From assembly GCF_004124235.1 (NCBI RefSeq), contig NZ_CP032487.1:1364001-1428000 (forward strand): a stretch of DNA of 64,000 nt, given 5' to 3'. Source of the DNA: Yersinia hibernica. Lineage in GTDB: Bacteria > Pseudomonadota > Gammaproteobacteria > Enterobacterales > Enterobacteriaceae. A program made the translations under genes and the position numbers. The notes under the pieces are model-generated. The model was not told the DNA's origin, searched no databases, and saw only the letters and a program-made list of their open reading frames with translations. Below, piece after piece: positions 31,563-41,116 of the stretch (within the stretch, counting starts at the first letter, position 1; each line of letters starts with the position of its first letter).

Positions 31563-32804
31563 GTGTCTAAGCGTCGAGTTGTTGTGACTGGACTGGGCAT
31601 GTTGTCTCCTGTCGGTAATACAGTCGAATCCACATGGAAAGCTGTTCTTGCCGGGCAGAGTGGCATCAGCCTGATCGACCATTTCGATACTAGTGCCTAT
31701 GCAACGCGATTTGCTGGCTTAGTAAAAGATTTTAATTGTGAAGATTACATTTCGCGTAAAGATGCGCGCAAAATGGATGCTTTCATACAGTACGGTGTCG
31801 CGGCTGGCATGCAAGCCATGCAAGATTCCGGGCTTGAAGTAACAGAAGCTAATGCTTCCCGTATCGGTGCCGCTATCGGTTCTGGTATTGGTGGATTGGG
31901 TCTGATTGAAGAAAACCACACCTCGTTGGTGAACGGTGGGCCACGCAAAATTAGCCCATTCTTCGTGCCTTCAACCATTGTTAATATGATTGCCGGCCAC
32001 TTGACCATTATGTATGGTCTGCGTGGGCCAAGCATCTCTATTGCCACAGCATGTACTTCTGGTGTGCACAACATCGGCCACGCGGCGCGTATCATTGCTT
32101 ACAATGATGCTGATGTCATGGTGGCCGGTGGGGCTGAAAAAGCCAGTACGCCACTGGGTGTCGGTGGTTTTGGTGCTGCTCGTGCATTATCTACTCGCAA
32201 CGATAACCCACAGGCGGCAAGTCGCCCATGGGATAAAGACCGTGACGGTTTCGTGCTGGGTGATGGTGCTGGCATGATGGTGCTGGAAGAGTACGAACAC
32301 GCGAAAAAACGTGGTGCAAAAATCTATGCAGAAGTTGTTGGGTTTGGGATGAGCAGTGATGCTTACCACATGACCTCGCCACCGGAAGACGGTTCTGGCG
32401 CAGCTCTGGCCATGGTGAATGCATTACGTGATGCCGGTGTGAGCACCTCTCAAATTGGTTATATCAATGCCCACGGCACGTCAACTCCTGCTGGCGATAA
32501 AGCCGAAACGCAGGCAGTTAAGTCTGTATTTGGTGAAGATGCCTATAAAGTGATGGTCAGTTCCACCAAATCCATGACTGGGCACTTGTTAGGTGCAGCG
32601 GGTGCCGTTGAGTCTATCTTTACTGTGTTAGCGCTGCGTGATCAGTCCATTCCAGCCACCATTAATCTGGATAACCCAGATGAGGGTTGTGATTTGGATT
32701 TTGTTGCGCATGACGCTCGCCAAGTCAAAAATATGGAGTACACCCTGTGTAACTCCTTCGGCTTTGGCGGCACTAACGGCTCTTTGGTTTTCCGTAAGGT
32801 ATAA
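31563..32804 (+). CDS. fabF: FabF, 3-oxoacyl-ACP synthase II
   Basis: Elongating condensing enzyme of fatty acid synthesis, important for temperature adjustment of unsaturated chains. 413 residues. Cys164 (with start Met) in TACTSGVHN and histidines in [11 protein letters not shown] and [15 protein letters not shown] form the active site. The start is GTG at 31563, ten bases after GGAGG; no other in-frame start preserves [15 protein letters not shown]. Confidence 0.97.
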   Translation: MSKRRVVVTGLGMLSPVGNTVESTWKAVLAGQSGISLIDHFDTSAYATRFAGLVKDFNCEDYISRKDARKMDAFIQYGVAAGMQAMQDSGLEVTEANASRIGAAIGSGIGGLGLIEENHTSLVNGGPRKISPFFVPSTIVNMIAGHLTIMYGLRGPSISIATACTSGVHNIGHAARIIAYNDADVMVAGGAEKASTPLGVGGFGAARALSTRNDNPQAASRPWDKDRDGFVLGDGAGMMVLEEYEHAKKRGAKIYAEVVGFGMSSDAYHMTSPPEDGSGAALAMVNALRDAGVSTSQIGYINAHGTSTPAGDKAETQAVKSVFGEDAYKVMVSSTKSMTGHLLGAAGAVESIFTVLALRDQSIPATINLDNPDEGCDLDFVAHDARQVKNMEYTLCNSFGFGGTNGSLVFRKV

Positions 32805-32829
32805 CCTGCATTGTGTCATGCCAACGGCT

Positions 32830-32858
32830 AAAAAGACCCGGTTTTCCGGGTCTTTTAT
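32830..32858 (+). terminator. Terminator after fabF
   Basis: AAAAGACCCGG pairs with CCGGGTCTTTT around TTTT. It lies 26 bases past the fabF stop and sets the fab cluster apart from pabC. Confidence 0.9.
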
Positions 32859-32964
32859 TAAGTGCGCTGCGCGTTTTCTTCAAACATCCCGCCATAAAAA
32901 TTGTCTTAAAATAGCTATTGGCTTAAATCTGATACTGTACCCATTCCATGTAAAGAGAGTCTGA

Positions 32965-33771
32965 ATGTTCTGGATTAATGGTGTTGAACAAAATTTGATT
33001 TCAGCTTCAGACCGCTCGGTGCAGTTTGGCGATGGCTGCTTTACTACTGCCAGAGTCTCTCTCGGCCGTGTGGTGTGGCTTGATAAACATATACTGCGCT
33101 TGCAGCAGGCGACAGCGCGGCTATTAATGCCCACTGTAAATTGGAATGCATTGACCAAGGAAATGGTTGAGGCGGCAAGTCATACTGAAGATGGTGTGCT
33201 GAAGGTGATTATCAGCCGCGGGAGCGGCGGACGGGGTTACAGCGGCATGGCATGTCAGCATCCCACCAGAATCATTTCCCTCAGTGATTACCCGGTTCAT
33301 TATCATAGCTGGCGTGAACGAGGGATTGCATTGGCACTCAGCCCAATATTTCTCGCGCGCAGCCCATTGTTGGCGGGTGTTAAGCACTTGAATCGGCTGG
33401 AACAAGTCTTGATTCGTGCGCATCTTGACCAGACTGCCGCGGATGAAGCGCTGGTACTTGACACTGAAGGTATGCTGGTGGAATGCTGTGCGGCTAATTT
33501 ATTTTGGCGTAAAGGTGATGAAATCTTTACCCCCGACCTGAGCCAATCAGGAGTTGATGGTATTATGCGCCAGAGAATTATTGCGTGTCTGGCGGCTCTT
33601 GGCAGGTCAGTGGCGATTGTCGCGCAGCCGCCAGCGGTGTTGGCCGATGCTGATGAAGTTATCCTGTGCAATGCCCTGATGCCGATACTGCCCGTGAGTC
33701 GCATTCAGGAGCGGGAGTATCACTCGCGGCAACTATTTGATTTTCTTAGTCAACATTGCTGTGATATCTGA
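32965..33771 (+). CDS. pabC: PabC, 4-amino-4-deoxychorismate lyase
   Basis: PLP enzyme releasing p-aminobenzoate from aminodeoxychorismate in folate synthesis. 268 residues; the fold-IV PLP lysine is K140 in GVKHLNRLEQV. GDGCFTTARV and the late EVILCNALMPILPV are family features. AGAGAG precedes the ATG. It starts the run pabC-mltG-tmk-holB-ycfH. Confidence 0.93.
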   Translation: MFWINGVEQNLISASDRSVQFGDGCFTTARVSLGRVVWLDKHILRLQQATARLLMPTVNWNALTKEMVEAASHTEDGVLKVIISRGSGGRGYSGMACQHPTRIISLSDYPVHYHSWRERGIALALSPIFLARSPLLAGVKHLNRLEQVLIRAHLDQTAADEALVLDTEGMLVECCAANLFWRKGDEIFTPDLSQSGVDGIMRQRIIACLAALGRSVAIVAQPPAVLADADEVILCNALMPILPVSRIQEREYHSRQLFDFLSQHCCDI

Positions 33772-33837
33772 GCCATGATTGGCAAAAGTTTGGTTCTTGG
33801 TGTTTATGACGACGTTTAATTTGAAGATGGCCGCCCG

Positions 33838-34863
33838 ATGAAAATAAAAAGCACCAAAGCATTAATCCTGTTTATAGCTATCTGTTTGGGATTAGTGCTG
33901 GTGGGTTACCAGAGAGTGCAACACTTTGCGGATAAACCTCTGGCTATCCAGCAAGAAACCCTGTTTAAACTCCCGACAGGTACTGGGCGGGTTGCTTTGG
34001 AAAACTTGCTGCAACGTGATGGCCTAATTAAAAATACCCGTTGGTTCCCGTGGCTGCTGCGTATTGAGCCAGAGTTGGCTAAATTCAAAGCGGGGACTTA
34101 TCGTTTTACCCCCGGAATGACCGTGCGCGGCATGCTAGAACTGCTCGCCAGTGGTAAAGAAGCCCAATTCACGGTGCGCTTTGTGGAAGGTAAGCGGCTG
34201 CGTGATTGGCTGGATGAATTACAGCAATCAAAATATATAAAGCACGTATTAGCTGGCAAGAGCGATGCGGAAATTGCCGTCTTGCTGGGATTGAAAGACA
34301 GCGAGCATCCTGAAGGTTGGCTCTACCCGGATACCTATTCATATACTGCGGGCACCACTGACTTGGCATTACTCAAACGTGCCCATGTGAAGATGGAAAA
34401 AACAGTCGATGAAATTTGGCAAGGGCGTGATAAATCATTGCCTTATAAAACACCGGGTGAATTAGTCACCATGGCGTCAATCATCGAAAAAGAGACCGCC
34501 GTCAATGAGGAACGCAGCAAAGTGGCGTCGGTATTTATCAACCGCTTACGTATTGGTATGCGGCTGCAAACTGACCCGACGGTAATTTATGGCCTGGGGG
34601 ATAAGTATAATGGCAACATCAGCCGTAAAGACTTAGACACGCCAACGCCTTATAATACTTATACAATTTCCGGTTTGCCACCAACGCCGATTGCCATGCC
34701 GGGGCTGGCATCACTCACTGCAGCTGCCCATCCGGCGAAAACCCCCTATCTCTATTTTGTGGCCGACGGCAAAGGGGGCCATACTTTTACCACCAATTTA
34801 GCCAGTCATAATCAAGCGGTGCGGGTTTATCGGCAATCGCTCAAGGATAAAAATGAACAGTAA
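33838..34863 (+). CDS. mltG: MltG (YceG), endolytic murein transglycosylase
   Basis: Inner-membrane enzyme that cuts nascent glycan strands and helps set their length. 341 residues: one N-terminal membrane anchor (about 8-25), a LysM-like region, then the YceG domain with the catalytic glutamate in SIIEKET (214-220) and [20 protein letters not shown]. It overlaps tmk by 11 bases. Confidence 0.95.
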   Translation: MKIKSTKALILFIAICLGLVLVGYQRVQHFADKPLAIQQETLFKLPTGTGRVALENLLQRDGLIKNTRWFPWLLRIEPELAKFKAGTYRFTPGMTVRGMLELLASGKEAQFTVRFVEGKRLRDWLDELQQSKYIKHVLAGKSDAEIAVLLGLKDSEHPEGWLYPDTYSYTAGTTDLALLKRAHVKMEKTVDEIWQGRDKSLPYKTPGELVTMASIIEKETAVNEERSKVASVFINRLRIGMRLQTDPTVIYGLGDKYNGNISRKDLDTPTPYNTYTISGLPPTPIAMPGLASLTAAAHPAKTPYLYFVADGKGGHTFTTNLASHNQAVRVYRQSLKDKNEQ

Positions 34864-35491
34864 ATTTATCGTTATTGAAGGGCTTGAAGGGGCCGGGAAA
34901 ACTACCGCCAGAGACACCGTGGTTGCCACGCTGCGCGCCCAAGGGATTAACGATATTGTCTTTACCCGTGAGCCGGGGGGGACGCCGCTGGCAGAAAAAC
35001 TGCGTGACTTGATTAAACAAGGTATTGCCGGTGAAGTGCTGACGGATAAAGCTGAAGTATTAATGTTGTATGCGGCTCGCGTGCAATTGGTTGAAAATGT
35101 TATCAAACCGGCGCTGGCGCGTGGCAGTTGGGTGGTCGGCGACCGCCATGATTTGTCCTCACAGGCCTATCAAGGTGGAGGGCGCGGGATTGATAGCGCG
35201 TTGATGACATCATTACGTGACACGGTATTAGGTGAGTTTCGCCCCGATTTAACATTGTATCTGGATCTCCCGCCGGTCGTCGGTTTGGCGCGCGCTCGCG
35301 CCCGTGGCGAATTAGACCGCATTGAACAAGAGTCATTGGCCTTTTTTGAGCGCACTCGCGCACGTTATCTTGAGTTAGCCGCCGCAGATTCCAGCATCAA
35401 AACTATTGATGCTTCCCAGCCTATTGAGCAGGTAAGTGAATCTATCAGTCAAGTGCTCAAGCAGTGGCTGGCCAACCGAGAAACCGCGTAA
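34853..35491 (+). CDS. tmk: Tmk, thymidylate kinase
   Basis: Phosphorylates dTMP to dTDP. 212 residues. P-loop GLEGAGKTT is at 10-18, the DR motif in [17 protein letters not shown], and the lid [14 protein letters not shown]. Start lies inside mltG; the stop TAA shares one A with the holB ATG, indicating coupled translation. Confidence 0.96.
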   Translation: MNSKFIVIEGLEGAGKTTARDTVVATLRAQGINDIVFTREPGGTPLAEKLRDLIKQGIAGEVLTDKAEVLMLYAARVQLVENVIKPALARGSWVVGDRHDLSSQAYQGGGRGIDSALMTSLRDTVLGEFRPDLTLYLDLPPVVGLARARARGELDRIEQESLAFFERTRARYLELAAADSSIKTIDASQPIEQVSESISQVLKQWLANRETA

Positions 35492-36504
35492 TGAAATGGT
35501 ACCCATGGCTAAGTGCGCCGTACCGTCAGTGGGTAGGGCAGCAGATTGCTGGGCGTGGCCATCATGCATTATTGCTGCACTCCCTGCCTGGCAATGGCCA
35601 AGAAGCGCTCATTTACGGCATCAGCCGCTGGCTAATGTGCCAGCAGCGGCAAGGCGAGAAAAGCTGTGGCGAATGCCATAGTTGCCGCCTGATGTTGGCA
35701 GGTAATCACCCTGACTGGTATATGCTGGCAGCGGAGAAAGGCAAAAGCAGCATCGGTGTTGAGTTAGTGCGCCAACAGATTGAAAAACTTTATTCTCATG
35801 CTCAGCTTGGCGGCGCAAAAGTGGTGTGGTTGCCCCATGCCGAGTTACTGACTGATGCTGCTGCCAATGCATTACTCAAAACGCTGGAAGAGCCGCCGGA
35901 AAAAACCTATTTTTTGCTCGATTGTTATCAACCGACCAGTTTGCTGGCAACATTGCGCAGCCGCTGTTTTTACTGGCACCTGGCCTGCCCGGATACGGCG
36001 CTCAGTCTACAATGGTTACAGCGGCAAGTTCAGGCGGAGCCCATTTCGATGCTGGCCGCACTTAAATTAAGTGAGGGAGCGCCGTTGGCCGCAGAACGGC
36101 TGCTCCAACCCGAGCGCTGGGCAATCAGAGCCGCCATGTGTGGCGCGTTGAGCACTGCCCTGCACAGTTCGGATTTACTGTCGTTGTTAGCGCAGCTTAA
36201 CCATGATGATGCCGCTGAGCGCAGCCAGTGGCTCTCTTCGTTAGTGCTTGATGCGCTAAAATGGCAGCAAGGAGCCGGTGAGTTTGCGGTCAATCAGGAT
36301 CAATTACCGCTGGTGCAGCAACTGGCGCAAATTGCCACGACGCCGGTATTACTTGAGTCCGCGAAGCAATTGAGCCATTGTCGCCATCAATTATTAACAG
36401 TGGTGGGGGTTAATCGTGAATTATTGCTCACCGAGCTGCTGCTCAACTGGGAAACCGCCCTGAGCACTGGGGCAGTTTCCACCTCATCTTCATTAAATAC
36501 CTAG
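35491..36504 (+). CDS. holB: HolB, DNA polymerase III delta prime subunit
   Basis: Clamp-loader subunit. 337 residues from ATG 35491, sharing a base with the tmk stop. The zinc-binding cysteines are C50, C59, C62 and C65 (CGECHSCRLM). As in other delta prime proteins the P-loop is not functional (LHSLPGNGQEAL), while the SRC motif appears as LRSRCFYW. The open frame upstream of 35491 lies inside tmk and is rejected as start. Confidence 0.94.
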   Translation: MKWYPWLSAPYRQWVGQQIAGRGHHALLLHSLPGNGQEALIYGISRWLMCQQRQGEKSCGECHSCRLMLAGNHPDWYMLAAEKGKSSIGVELVRQQIEKLYSHAQLGGAKVVWLPHAELLTDAAANALLKTLEEPPEKTYFLLDCYQPTSLLATLRSRCFYWHLACPDTALSLQWLQRQVQAEPISMLAALKLSEGAPLAAERLLQPERWAIRAAMCGALSTALHSSDLLSLLAQLNHDDAAERSQWLSSLVLDALKWQQGAGEFAVNQDQLPLVQQLAQIATTPVLLESAKQLSHCRHQLLTVVGVNRELLLTELLLNWETALSTGAVSTSSSLNT

Positions 36505-36519
36505 AAAACTTGGATTATT

Positions 36520-37320
36520 ATGTTGTTAGTCGATTCTCATTGCCATCTTGATAGCCTTGATTACCAGACGCTGCATCGCAGTGTCGATGATGTATTAGCC
36601 AAAGCACAGGCGCGAGATGTGGGTTTTGTCCTGGCGGTTGCCACCACATTGCCGGGCTTTTCGGCTATGACATCTCTTATCGGGGAGCGAAAAAATGTCG
36701 CGTTTTCCTGTGGTGTTCACCCGCTGAACCTTGATGGCGGCTATGATTTTCAGCAACTTGCCACTCTAGCCGCGGCAGATAATGTGGTGGCGATGGGGGA
36801 AACCGGGCTGGATTACTTCTATCAGCAAGATAATATCCCACTGCAACAAGCTTCTTTCCGCGAACATATTCGTATTGGCCGCAAATTAAATAAGCCGGTG
36901 ATTGTGCACACCCGTGATGCGCGTGAAGACACATTGGCTATTTTGCGCGAAGAACAGGCGCAAGAGTGTGGCGGGGTTTTACATTGTTTTACCGAAGATA
37001 AAGCCACCGCAGCCATGTTATTGGATCTTGGTTTTTACATCTCATTCTCTGGCATTCTCACTTTCCGTAATGCTGAGCAACTGCGTGAAGTGGCCCGCTA
37101 CGTGCCGCTGGACCGACTGTTAGTTGAAACGGATTCGCCTTATCTGGCACCGGTTCCACATCGTGGCAAAGAAAACCAACCGGCCTATGTCCGTGATGTT
37201 GCAGAATATATGGCGGTACTGAAAGGAGTTAGTCTTGAGTCCCTGGCTCAAGCCACGACAGATAACTTCTGCCGGTTGTTTCATCTGAACTCAGTACAAC
37301 TTGCCAGTGAATCGCAGTAA
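36520..37320 (+). CDS. ycfH: YcfH, TatD-family metal-dependent hydrolase
   Basis: Putative deoxyribonuclease of the TatD/YcfH family, 266 residues. Metal ligands H7 and H9 in DSHCHLD, glutamate in MGETGLDYFY, histidines in VIVHTRDA and LHCFTED, and a late aspartate in LVETDSPYLAP. It closes the pabC-holB run; its DNA substrate is inferred from TatD. Confidence 0.93.
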   Translation: MLLVDSHCHLDSLDYQTLHRSVDDVLAKAQARDVGFVLAVATTLPGFSAMTSLIGERKNVAFSCGVHPLNLDGGYDFQQLATLAAADNVVAMGETGLDYFYQQDNIPLQQASFREHIRIGRKLNKPVIVHTRDAREDTLAILREEQAQECGGVLHCFTEDKATAAMLLDLGFYISFSGILTFRNAEQLREVARYVPLDRLLVETDSPYLAPVPHRGKENQPAYVRDVAEYMAVLKGVSLESLAQATTDNFCRLFHLNSVQLASESQ

Positions 37321-37377
37321 CTTCCTTAATAATACTTTTTTTTAAGCTCGTAATTAATCGCCGAACCGAGTAATGTT

Positions 37378-37399
37378 CTCACCCGATTTATTGGGTGAG
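37378..37399 (+). terminator. Possible terminator hairpin after ycfH
   Basis: CTCACCC pairs with GGGTGAG around GATTTATT. The T run (37421-37431) is about 20 bases further on, so this is not a standard intrinsic terminator. Confidence 0.35.
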
Positions 37400-37469
37400 G
37401 GCAGCTCGCATTGACTTTTTTTTACAAAAAATGCGCGATTCGAATCAAAAAAGGCGCTTTCTTGAAAGA

Positions 37470-37489
37470 AACGTGACTGCCATCAAACA
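37470..37489. promoter_or_regulatory. Probable CRP site of ptsG
   Basis: CGTGA-CTGCCA-TCAAA matches eight of ten core positions of TGTGA-N6-TCACA. It lies about 40 bases upstream of the predicted -10, in the same layout as the ptsG CRP site of E. coli. Confidence 0.65.
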
Positions 37490-37500
37490 TTAAGCAGGCT

Positions 37501-37527
37501 ATTTATTTTACTCTTCGTAAAAATTAA
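37501..37527. promoter_or_regulatory. Mlc operator and ptsG promoter -10
   Basis: TTATTTTACTCTTCGTAAAA is close to the E. coli Mlc operator of ptsG (TTATTTTACTCTGTGTAATA, recalled). TACTCT at 37509-37514 serves as the -10, so bound Mlc would block the promoter. Directly downstream, GGGTG-CTTTAGA-CACCC-type bases (37540-37557) form the leader hairpin expected at the 5' end of ptsG mRNA. Confidence 0.75.
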
Positions 37528-37607
37528 AGGGGTGCTTTAGACACCCTGATTCGCAAAGGCTTACTCCCCCCTTTGTAACGCCAATAAACGCGAGAAAAAG
37601 CAGAAAA

Positions 37608-37626
37608 AGCACTATTACTCAGGAGC
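37608..37626 (+). promoter_or_regulatory. SgrS-pairing region of the ptsG leader
   Basis: AGCACTATTACTCAGGAGC covers the ribosome site AGGAG of ptsG and corresponds to the E. coli segment paired by the small RNA SgrS during sugar-phosphate stress. The match includes ACTCAGGAGC exactly. The pairing RNA itself is not seen in this window. Confidence 0.6.
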
Positions 37627-37636
37627 TCACTCAACT

Positions 37637-39070
37637 ATGTTTAAAAACGCATTTGCAAACCTGCAAAAGGTAGGTAAATCGCTAATGCTACCGGTATCCG
37701 TTTTACCCATCGCAGGTATTCTGCTGGGTGTCGGTTCCGCGAATTTTAGCTGGCTACCAACGGTAGTCTCTCACGTAATGGCAGAAGCGGGCGGTTCCGT
37801 TTTTGCTAATATGGCATTGATCTTTGCTATTGGCGTTGCACTCGGCTTTACCAATAACGACGGTGTCTCTGCGCTAGCGGCAGTTGTTGCTTACGGCATC
37901 ATGGTGAAAACCATGGCGGTGGTAGCGCCACTGGTCTTGCATCTGCCGGCAGAAGAAATTGCTGCCAAGCATTTAGCAGATACCGGGGTGCTGGGCGGGA
38001 TAATTGCAGGTGCCATAGCCGCCTACATGTTTAACCGCTTCTACCGTATTCAGCTACCTGAATATCTGGGTTTCTTTGCGGGTAAACGTTTCGTTCCGAT
38101 TATCTCTGGTTTCACCGCTATCTTCGTGGGCGTGATTTTGTCCTTCGTATGGCCGCCAATCGGTACGGCAATCCAGACCTTTTCTCAGTGGGCTGCATAT
38201 CAGAACTCCGTCGTGGCCTTTGGTATCTACGGCGTAGTCGAACGTGCGCTGGTTCCATTCGGTTTGCACCATATCTGGAACGTACCATTCCAAATGCAAA
38301 TTGGTGAATACACCAATGCAGCCGGTCAGGTATTCCACGGTGACATTCCACGTTACATGGCTGGTGACCCAACGGCAGGTAAACTGTCCGGTGGTTTCTT
38401 GTTCAAAATGTACGGCTTACCTGCGGCGGCAATTGCTATTTGGCATTCTGCGAAACCGGAAAACCGGGCAAAAGTGGGCGGGATTATGATCTCCGCGGCA
38501 CTGACTTCATTCCTGACCGGTATCACTGAGCCCATCGAATTCTCCTTCATGTTCGTGGCGCCAATCTTGTATGTTATCCATGCAATTCTGGCCGGTCTGG
38601 CCTTCCCAATCTGTATCCTGCTTGGGATGCGTGACGGTACCAGCTTCTCCCATGGCCTGATTGACTTCGTGGTACTGAGTGGTAACAGCAGCCGTATCTG
38701 GCTGTTCCCGCTGGTGGGGATCTGCTACGGTCTGGTGTACTACACCATCTTCCGGGTGCTGATTGCCAAACTGAATTTGAAAACACCGGGTCGCGAAGAT
38801 ACTTCTACTGAGCAAACGGTGCAGGGCGGAACTGAAATGTCAGCCGCACTGGTAGCCGCATTCGGTGGTAAAGAGAACATCACTAACTTGGACGCATGTA
38901 TCACTCGTCTGCGTGTCAGCGTGGCTGATGTTGCCAAAGTTGACCAAGCCGGTCTGAAGAAGTTGGGTGCTGCGGGCGTAGTGGTCGCAGGCTCAGGTGT
39001 TCAGGCTATCTTCGGGACAAAATCTGATAACCTGAAAACGGATATGGACGAGTACATTCGTAACCATTAA
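37637..39070 (+). CDS. ptsG: PtsG, glucose-specific PTS enzyme IICB
   Basis: Membrane transporter that phosphorylates glucose during uptake. 477 residues as in E. coli. The IIC domain (about 1-385) has ten-helix composition with [12 protein letters not shown] near 295; the IIB domain ends the protein with phosphorylated Cys421 in LDACITRLR. The leader shows Mlc, CRP and SgrS-target sequences. The regulator of the SgrS response, sgrR, is the convergent neighbour. Confidence 0.97.
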   Translation: MFKNAFANLQKVGKSLMLPVSVLPIAGILLGVGSANFSWLPTVVSHVMAEAGGSVFANMALIFAIGVALGFTNNDGVSALAAVVAYGIMVKTMAVVAPLVLHLPAEEIAAKHLADTGVLGGIIAGAIAAYMFNRFYRIQLPEYLGFFAGKRFVPIISGFTAIFVGVILSFVWPPIGTAIQTFSQWAAYQNSVVAFGIYGVVERALVPFGLHHIWNVPFQMQIGEYTNAAGQVFHGDIPRYMAGDPTAGKLSGGFLFKMYGLPAAAIAIWHSAKPENRAKVGGIMISAALTSFLTGITEPIEFSFMFVAPILYVIHAILAGLAFPICILLGMRDGTSFSHGLIDFVVLSGNSSRIWLFPLVGICYGLVYYTIFRVLIAKLNLKTPGREDTSTEQTVQGGTEMSAALVAAFGGKENITNLDACITRLRVSVADVAKVDQAGLKKLGAAGVVVAGSGVQAIFGTKSDNLKTDMDEYIRNH

Positions 39071-39078
39071 TTCAGGTT

Positions 39079-39118
39079 TGGGGAGTGCTAAAGGGCGGCG
39101 AAAGCCTCCCTTTTTTTG
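39079..39118 (+). terminator. Terminator of ptsG
   Basis: GGGAG and CTCCC close a stem with GCT/AGC inside and a purine-rich loop, followed by seven T. It lies between ptsG and convergent sgrR. Confidence 0.8.
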
Positions 39119-39178
39119 TCTTTTTTTCATTGATTTTATTGAATTATTTATTTTTACTGAGATCTGATTTATTCACCA

Positions 39179-40969
39179 CTACTCTGGCTCCAGCCAGGTG
39201 GTTTGAAAATCAAACCAACCCAGATTATTGAGGTGGGCACCTTGGGTGTGCTCGGGGGCTTTTAGGCGCATCCAGTGGTGGAATAAAGGTTGTAACCATC
39301 CGCCGGAGATAACCTCCCTGATGAGTTGTTCGCTGCCAAGGGTTTGGCTACGCCAATCATGCAGATAAGTTTGTAAGCTCGCGGTGTCGCCACCCGTAAT
39401 CGATTGGCGCAATAGTGGGGAGCCGAGCAACCATGCGCCAACATTCCACTCTTCAGGAACGGCAAAATTGACTGTTCCTAGCCATAAATCGACATTGGCC
39501 TCACCGCTGGCCCATGTGGGGTAGTCCAGTTCGGTCACGGCTAATTTAATTCCTTGAGTCGCCAGAATGTGCGCCATTTCAGTCACCAGCATCTGATATT
39601 CAGGGTGCTGGGCATGATAGGCCATTGTTAATATTGGCATATCGGCAGGTTCTGCCGAGGTATTGAGGGGAAATGGAGAGCATTTCTCCCCTGAATCAAT
39701 CCCATGAAACCAAGTGGGTAACACACTGCTGGCTGGCACCCAGAAAGGGCGAATGGGGGCGATTAACCGCTGGATGAGATTATACGGATTGAGCACTTGT
39801 TGTAGCCAGCGGCGCTGTTTAATGCAGTGCCAATGGGGGGAGCGGCTATCACAGAGCAAAAAATATCCGCCGCGCTCCAAAAACATTTCTTGTGTTGCAT
39901 CTGACGGTTTACCGGTCAGACCGGCGGCCAAACCAGCGACATAATCAATATCACTGATACTGGAACTCAGCCAAGTTGCACTCTGGATATTCGCGCTGTT
40001 CAGCTGTTCAGATAGTGGGGGGGCTGGAGCACTTGGCCGACGGGCTAGGTCAGGGAAGATAAGGACTTCAACCTCATCTAACAGCCCGCGAAAACCAAAA
40101 TAGTGGTCAAAAGCTTTTATCTGTAAATGCCAGCCATCATTTTCCGCTACCCGATAAGGGCCGGTTCCCACCGGATGCGAGGCAAAATCGGGTGATGAAA
40201 TCTGATTGGCCGGCAAAATCAATGCGCTGTGGTGGGCCAGCAGCAGGGGCAGTTGTGAATCGGGCTGATTGAGTTCAATGACCACACTTAACGGCCCGTG
40301 TTGGCTGATTTTTTGAATATGTGAAAACAGCGGTAACTGGGCGCTGCGAGTTAATGAGCTGATGACGTCACGGCTGGAAAGTTCTCGGCCATCGTGAAAT
40401 TGCACGGCTGGGCGCAGATAAAAACGCCAGTGTAATGGGTCAAGCATCCGCCATTTATGCGCTAAATCGGTGGTGACCTCGCCGGTATCCTCATTTATTC
40501 GTGTCAATCCATTAAATATCTGCCGCACTAAATGTCGCTCGGAGCGGCGTAGTGGGGTGGCGGGGTCAAGGTTGGGCATGGTGCGGTAGTAAGGAATGCG
40601 CAGGGCTTGATAGTCATCACGTACCCGATAGCCCAACTTAGCTCGCAGCAAAGGGCTAATCAGCTGTTTATCTTCACCTAATAATGCAATGGCCTCATTA
40701 AAATCGCCGGCATCCAATAATTGTTCCGCTTTTTCGAGCAATAATTGCTGGGTGTTGCGCAATAGTTGTAGATGTGAGCGGCGGCCACGGCCAGCCTCTG
40801 CCTGCCATCTTAGCCAGCCGGCTTGTTGCATCTGAACCAGTAATGTCCGCATGTGGCGCTTGGTGCAGCTGAGTTTGTCGGCTAATTCTTGCAGTGTAAT
40901 CTCAACCGGTTGGGCCCCGACGATGTTTAGTAATCGTAAATATTGCTGTTCGAGACGTCGACTCGGCAT
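39179..40969 (-). CDS. sgrR: SgrR, sugar-phosphate stress transcription regulator
   Basis: Activator that in E. coli turns on the small RNA SgrS when sugar phosphates build up. 596 residues, about 45 more than E. coli SgrR (551). An N-terminal winged helix (about 1-90; LQELADKLSCTKRHMRTLL and a GRGRRSHLQLL wing) is joined to a solute-binding type 5 domain (LDPLHWRFYLRPAVQFHDGRELSSRDVISSL). The end HLNNLGWFDFQTTW matches E. coli. Extra length lies in the middle of the binding domain (Pro/Ser-rich around residues 310-350). In E. coli sgrR sits beside sgrS/setA, not ptsG. Confidence 0.92.
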   Translation of the reverse strand: MPSRRLEQQYLRLLNIVGAQPVEITLQELADKLSCTKRHMRTLLVQMQQAGWLRWQAEAGRGRRSHLQLLRNTQQLLLEKAEQLLDAGDFNEAIALLGEDKQLISPLLRAKLGYRVRDDYQALRIPYYRTMPNLDPATPLRRSERHLVRQIFNGLTRINEDTGEVTTDLAHKWRMLDPLHWRFYLRPAVQFHDGRELSSRDVISSLTRSAQLPLFSHIQKISQHGPLSVVIELNQPDSQLPLLLAHHSALILPANQISSPDFASHPVGTGPYRVAENDGWHLQIKAFDHYFGFRGLLDEVEVLIFPDLARRPSAPAPPLSEQLNSANIQSATWLSSSISDIDYVAGLAAGLTGKPSDATQEMFLERGGYFLLCDSRSPHWHCIKQRRWLQQVLNPYNLIQRLIAPIRPFWVPASSVLPTWFHGIDSGEKCSPFPLNTSAEPADMPILTMAYHAQHPEYQMLVTEMAHILATQGIKLAVTELDYPTWASGEANVDLWLGTVNFAVPEEWNVGAWLLGSPLLRQSITGGDTASLQTYLHDWRSQTLGSEQLIREVISGGWLQPLFHHWMRLKAPEHTQGAHLNNLGWFDFQTTWLEPE

Positions 40970-41116
40970 AAAAGAGGAACCTAATTAAGAAAAACTCAAC
41001 CGTTTTTTATATCATCTTTTTAGCCGATAATTTTCACTACAGCAAGCATTCCTGCTCTCAGCATTTTTGCCACAGAGGGCCGTAATCTGAGCGCAATGAC
41101 TATTTGAGGTGAGAAG
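40970..41116. promoter_or_regulatory. sgrR / shikimate dehydrogenase-like divergent promoter region
   Basis: 147 bases with an AT-rich middle (41005-41040) and no obvious small RNA: I see neither the SgrS seed complementary to the ptsG leader nor a strong terminator. GAGGTGAGAAG directly before 41117 is the ribosome site of the right-hand gene. Confidence 0.45.

Noticed and set aside
35464..35490. Earlier start of holB
   Set aside because: Lies within tmk; the TAATG junction at 35489-35493 gives the natural coupled start.
40970..41116. Possible SgrS small RNA next to sgrR
   Set aside because: No seed complementary to the ptsG leader and no terminator with a T run could be found by reading both strands.
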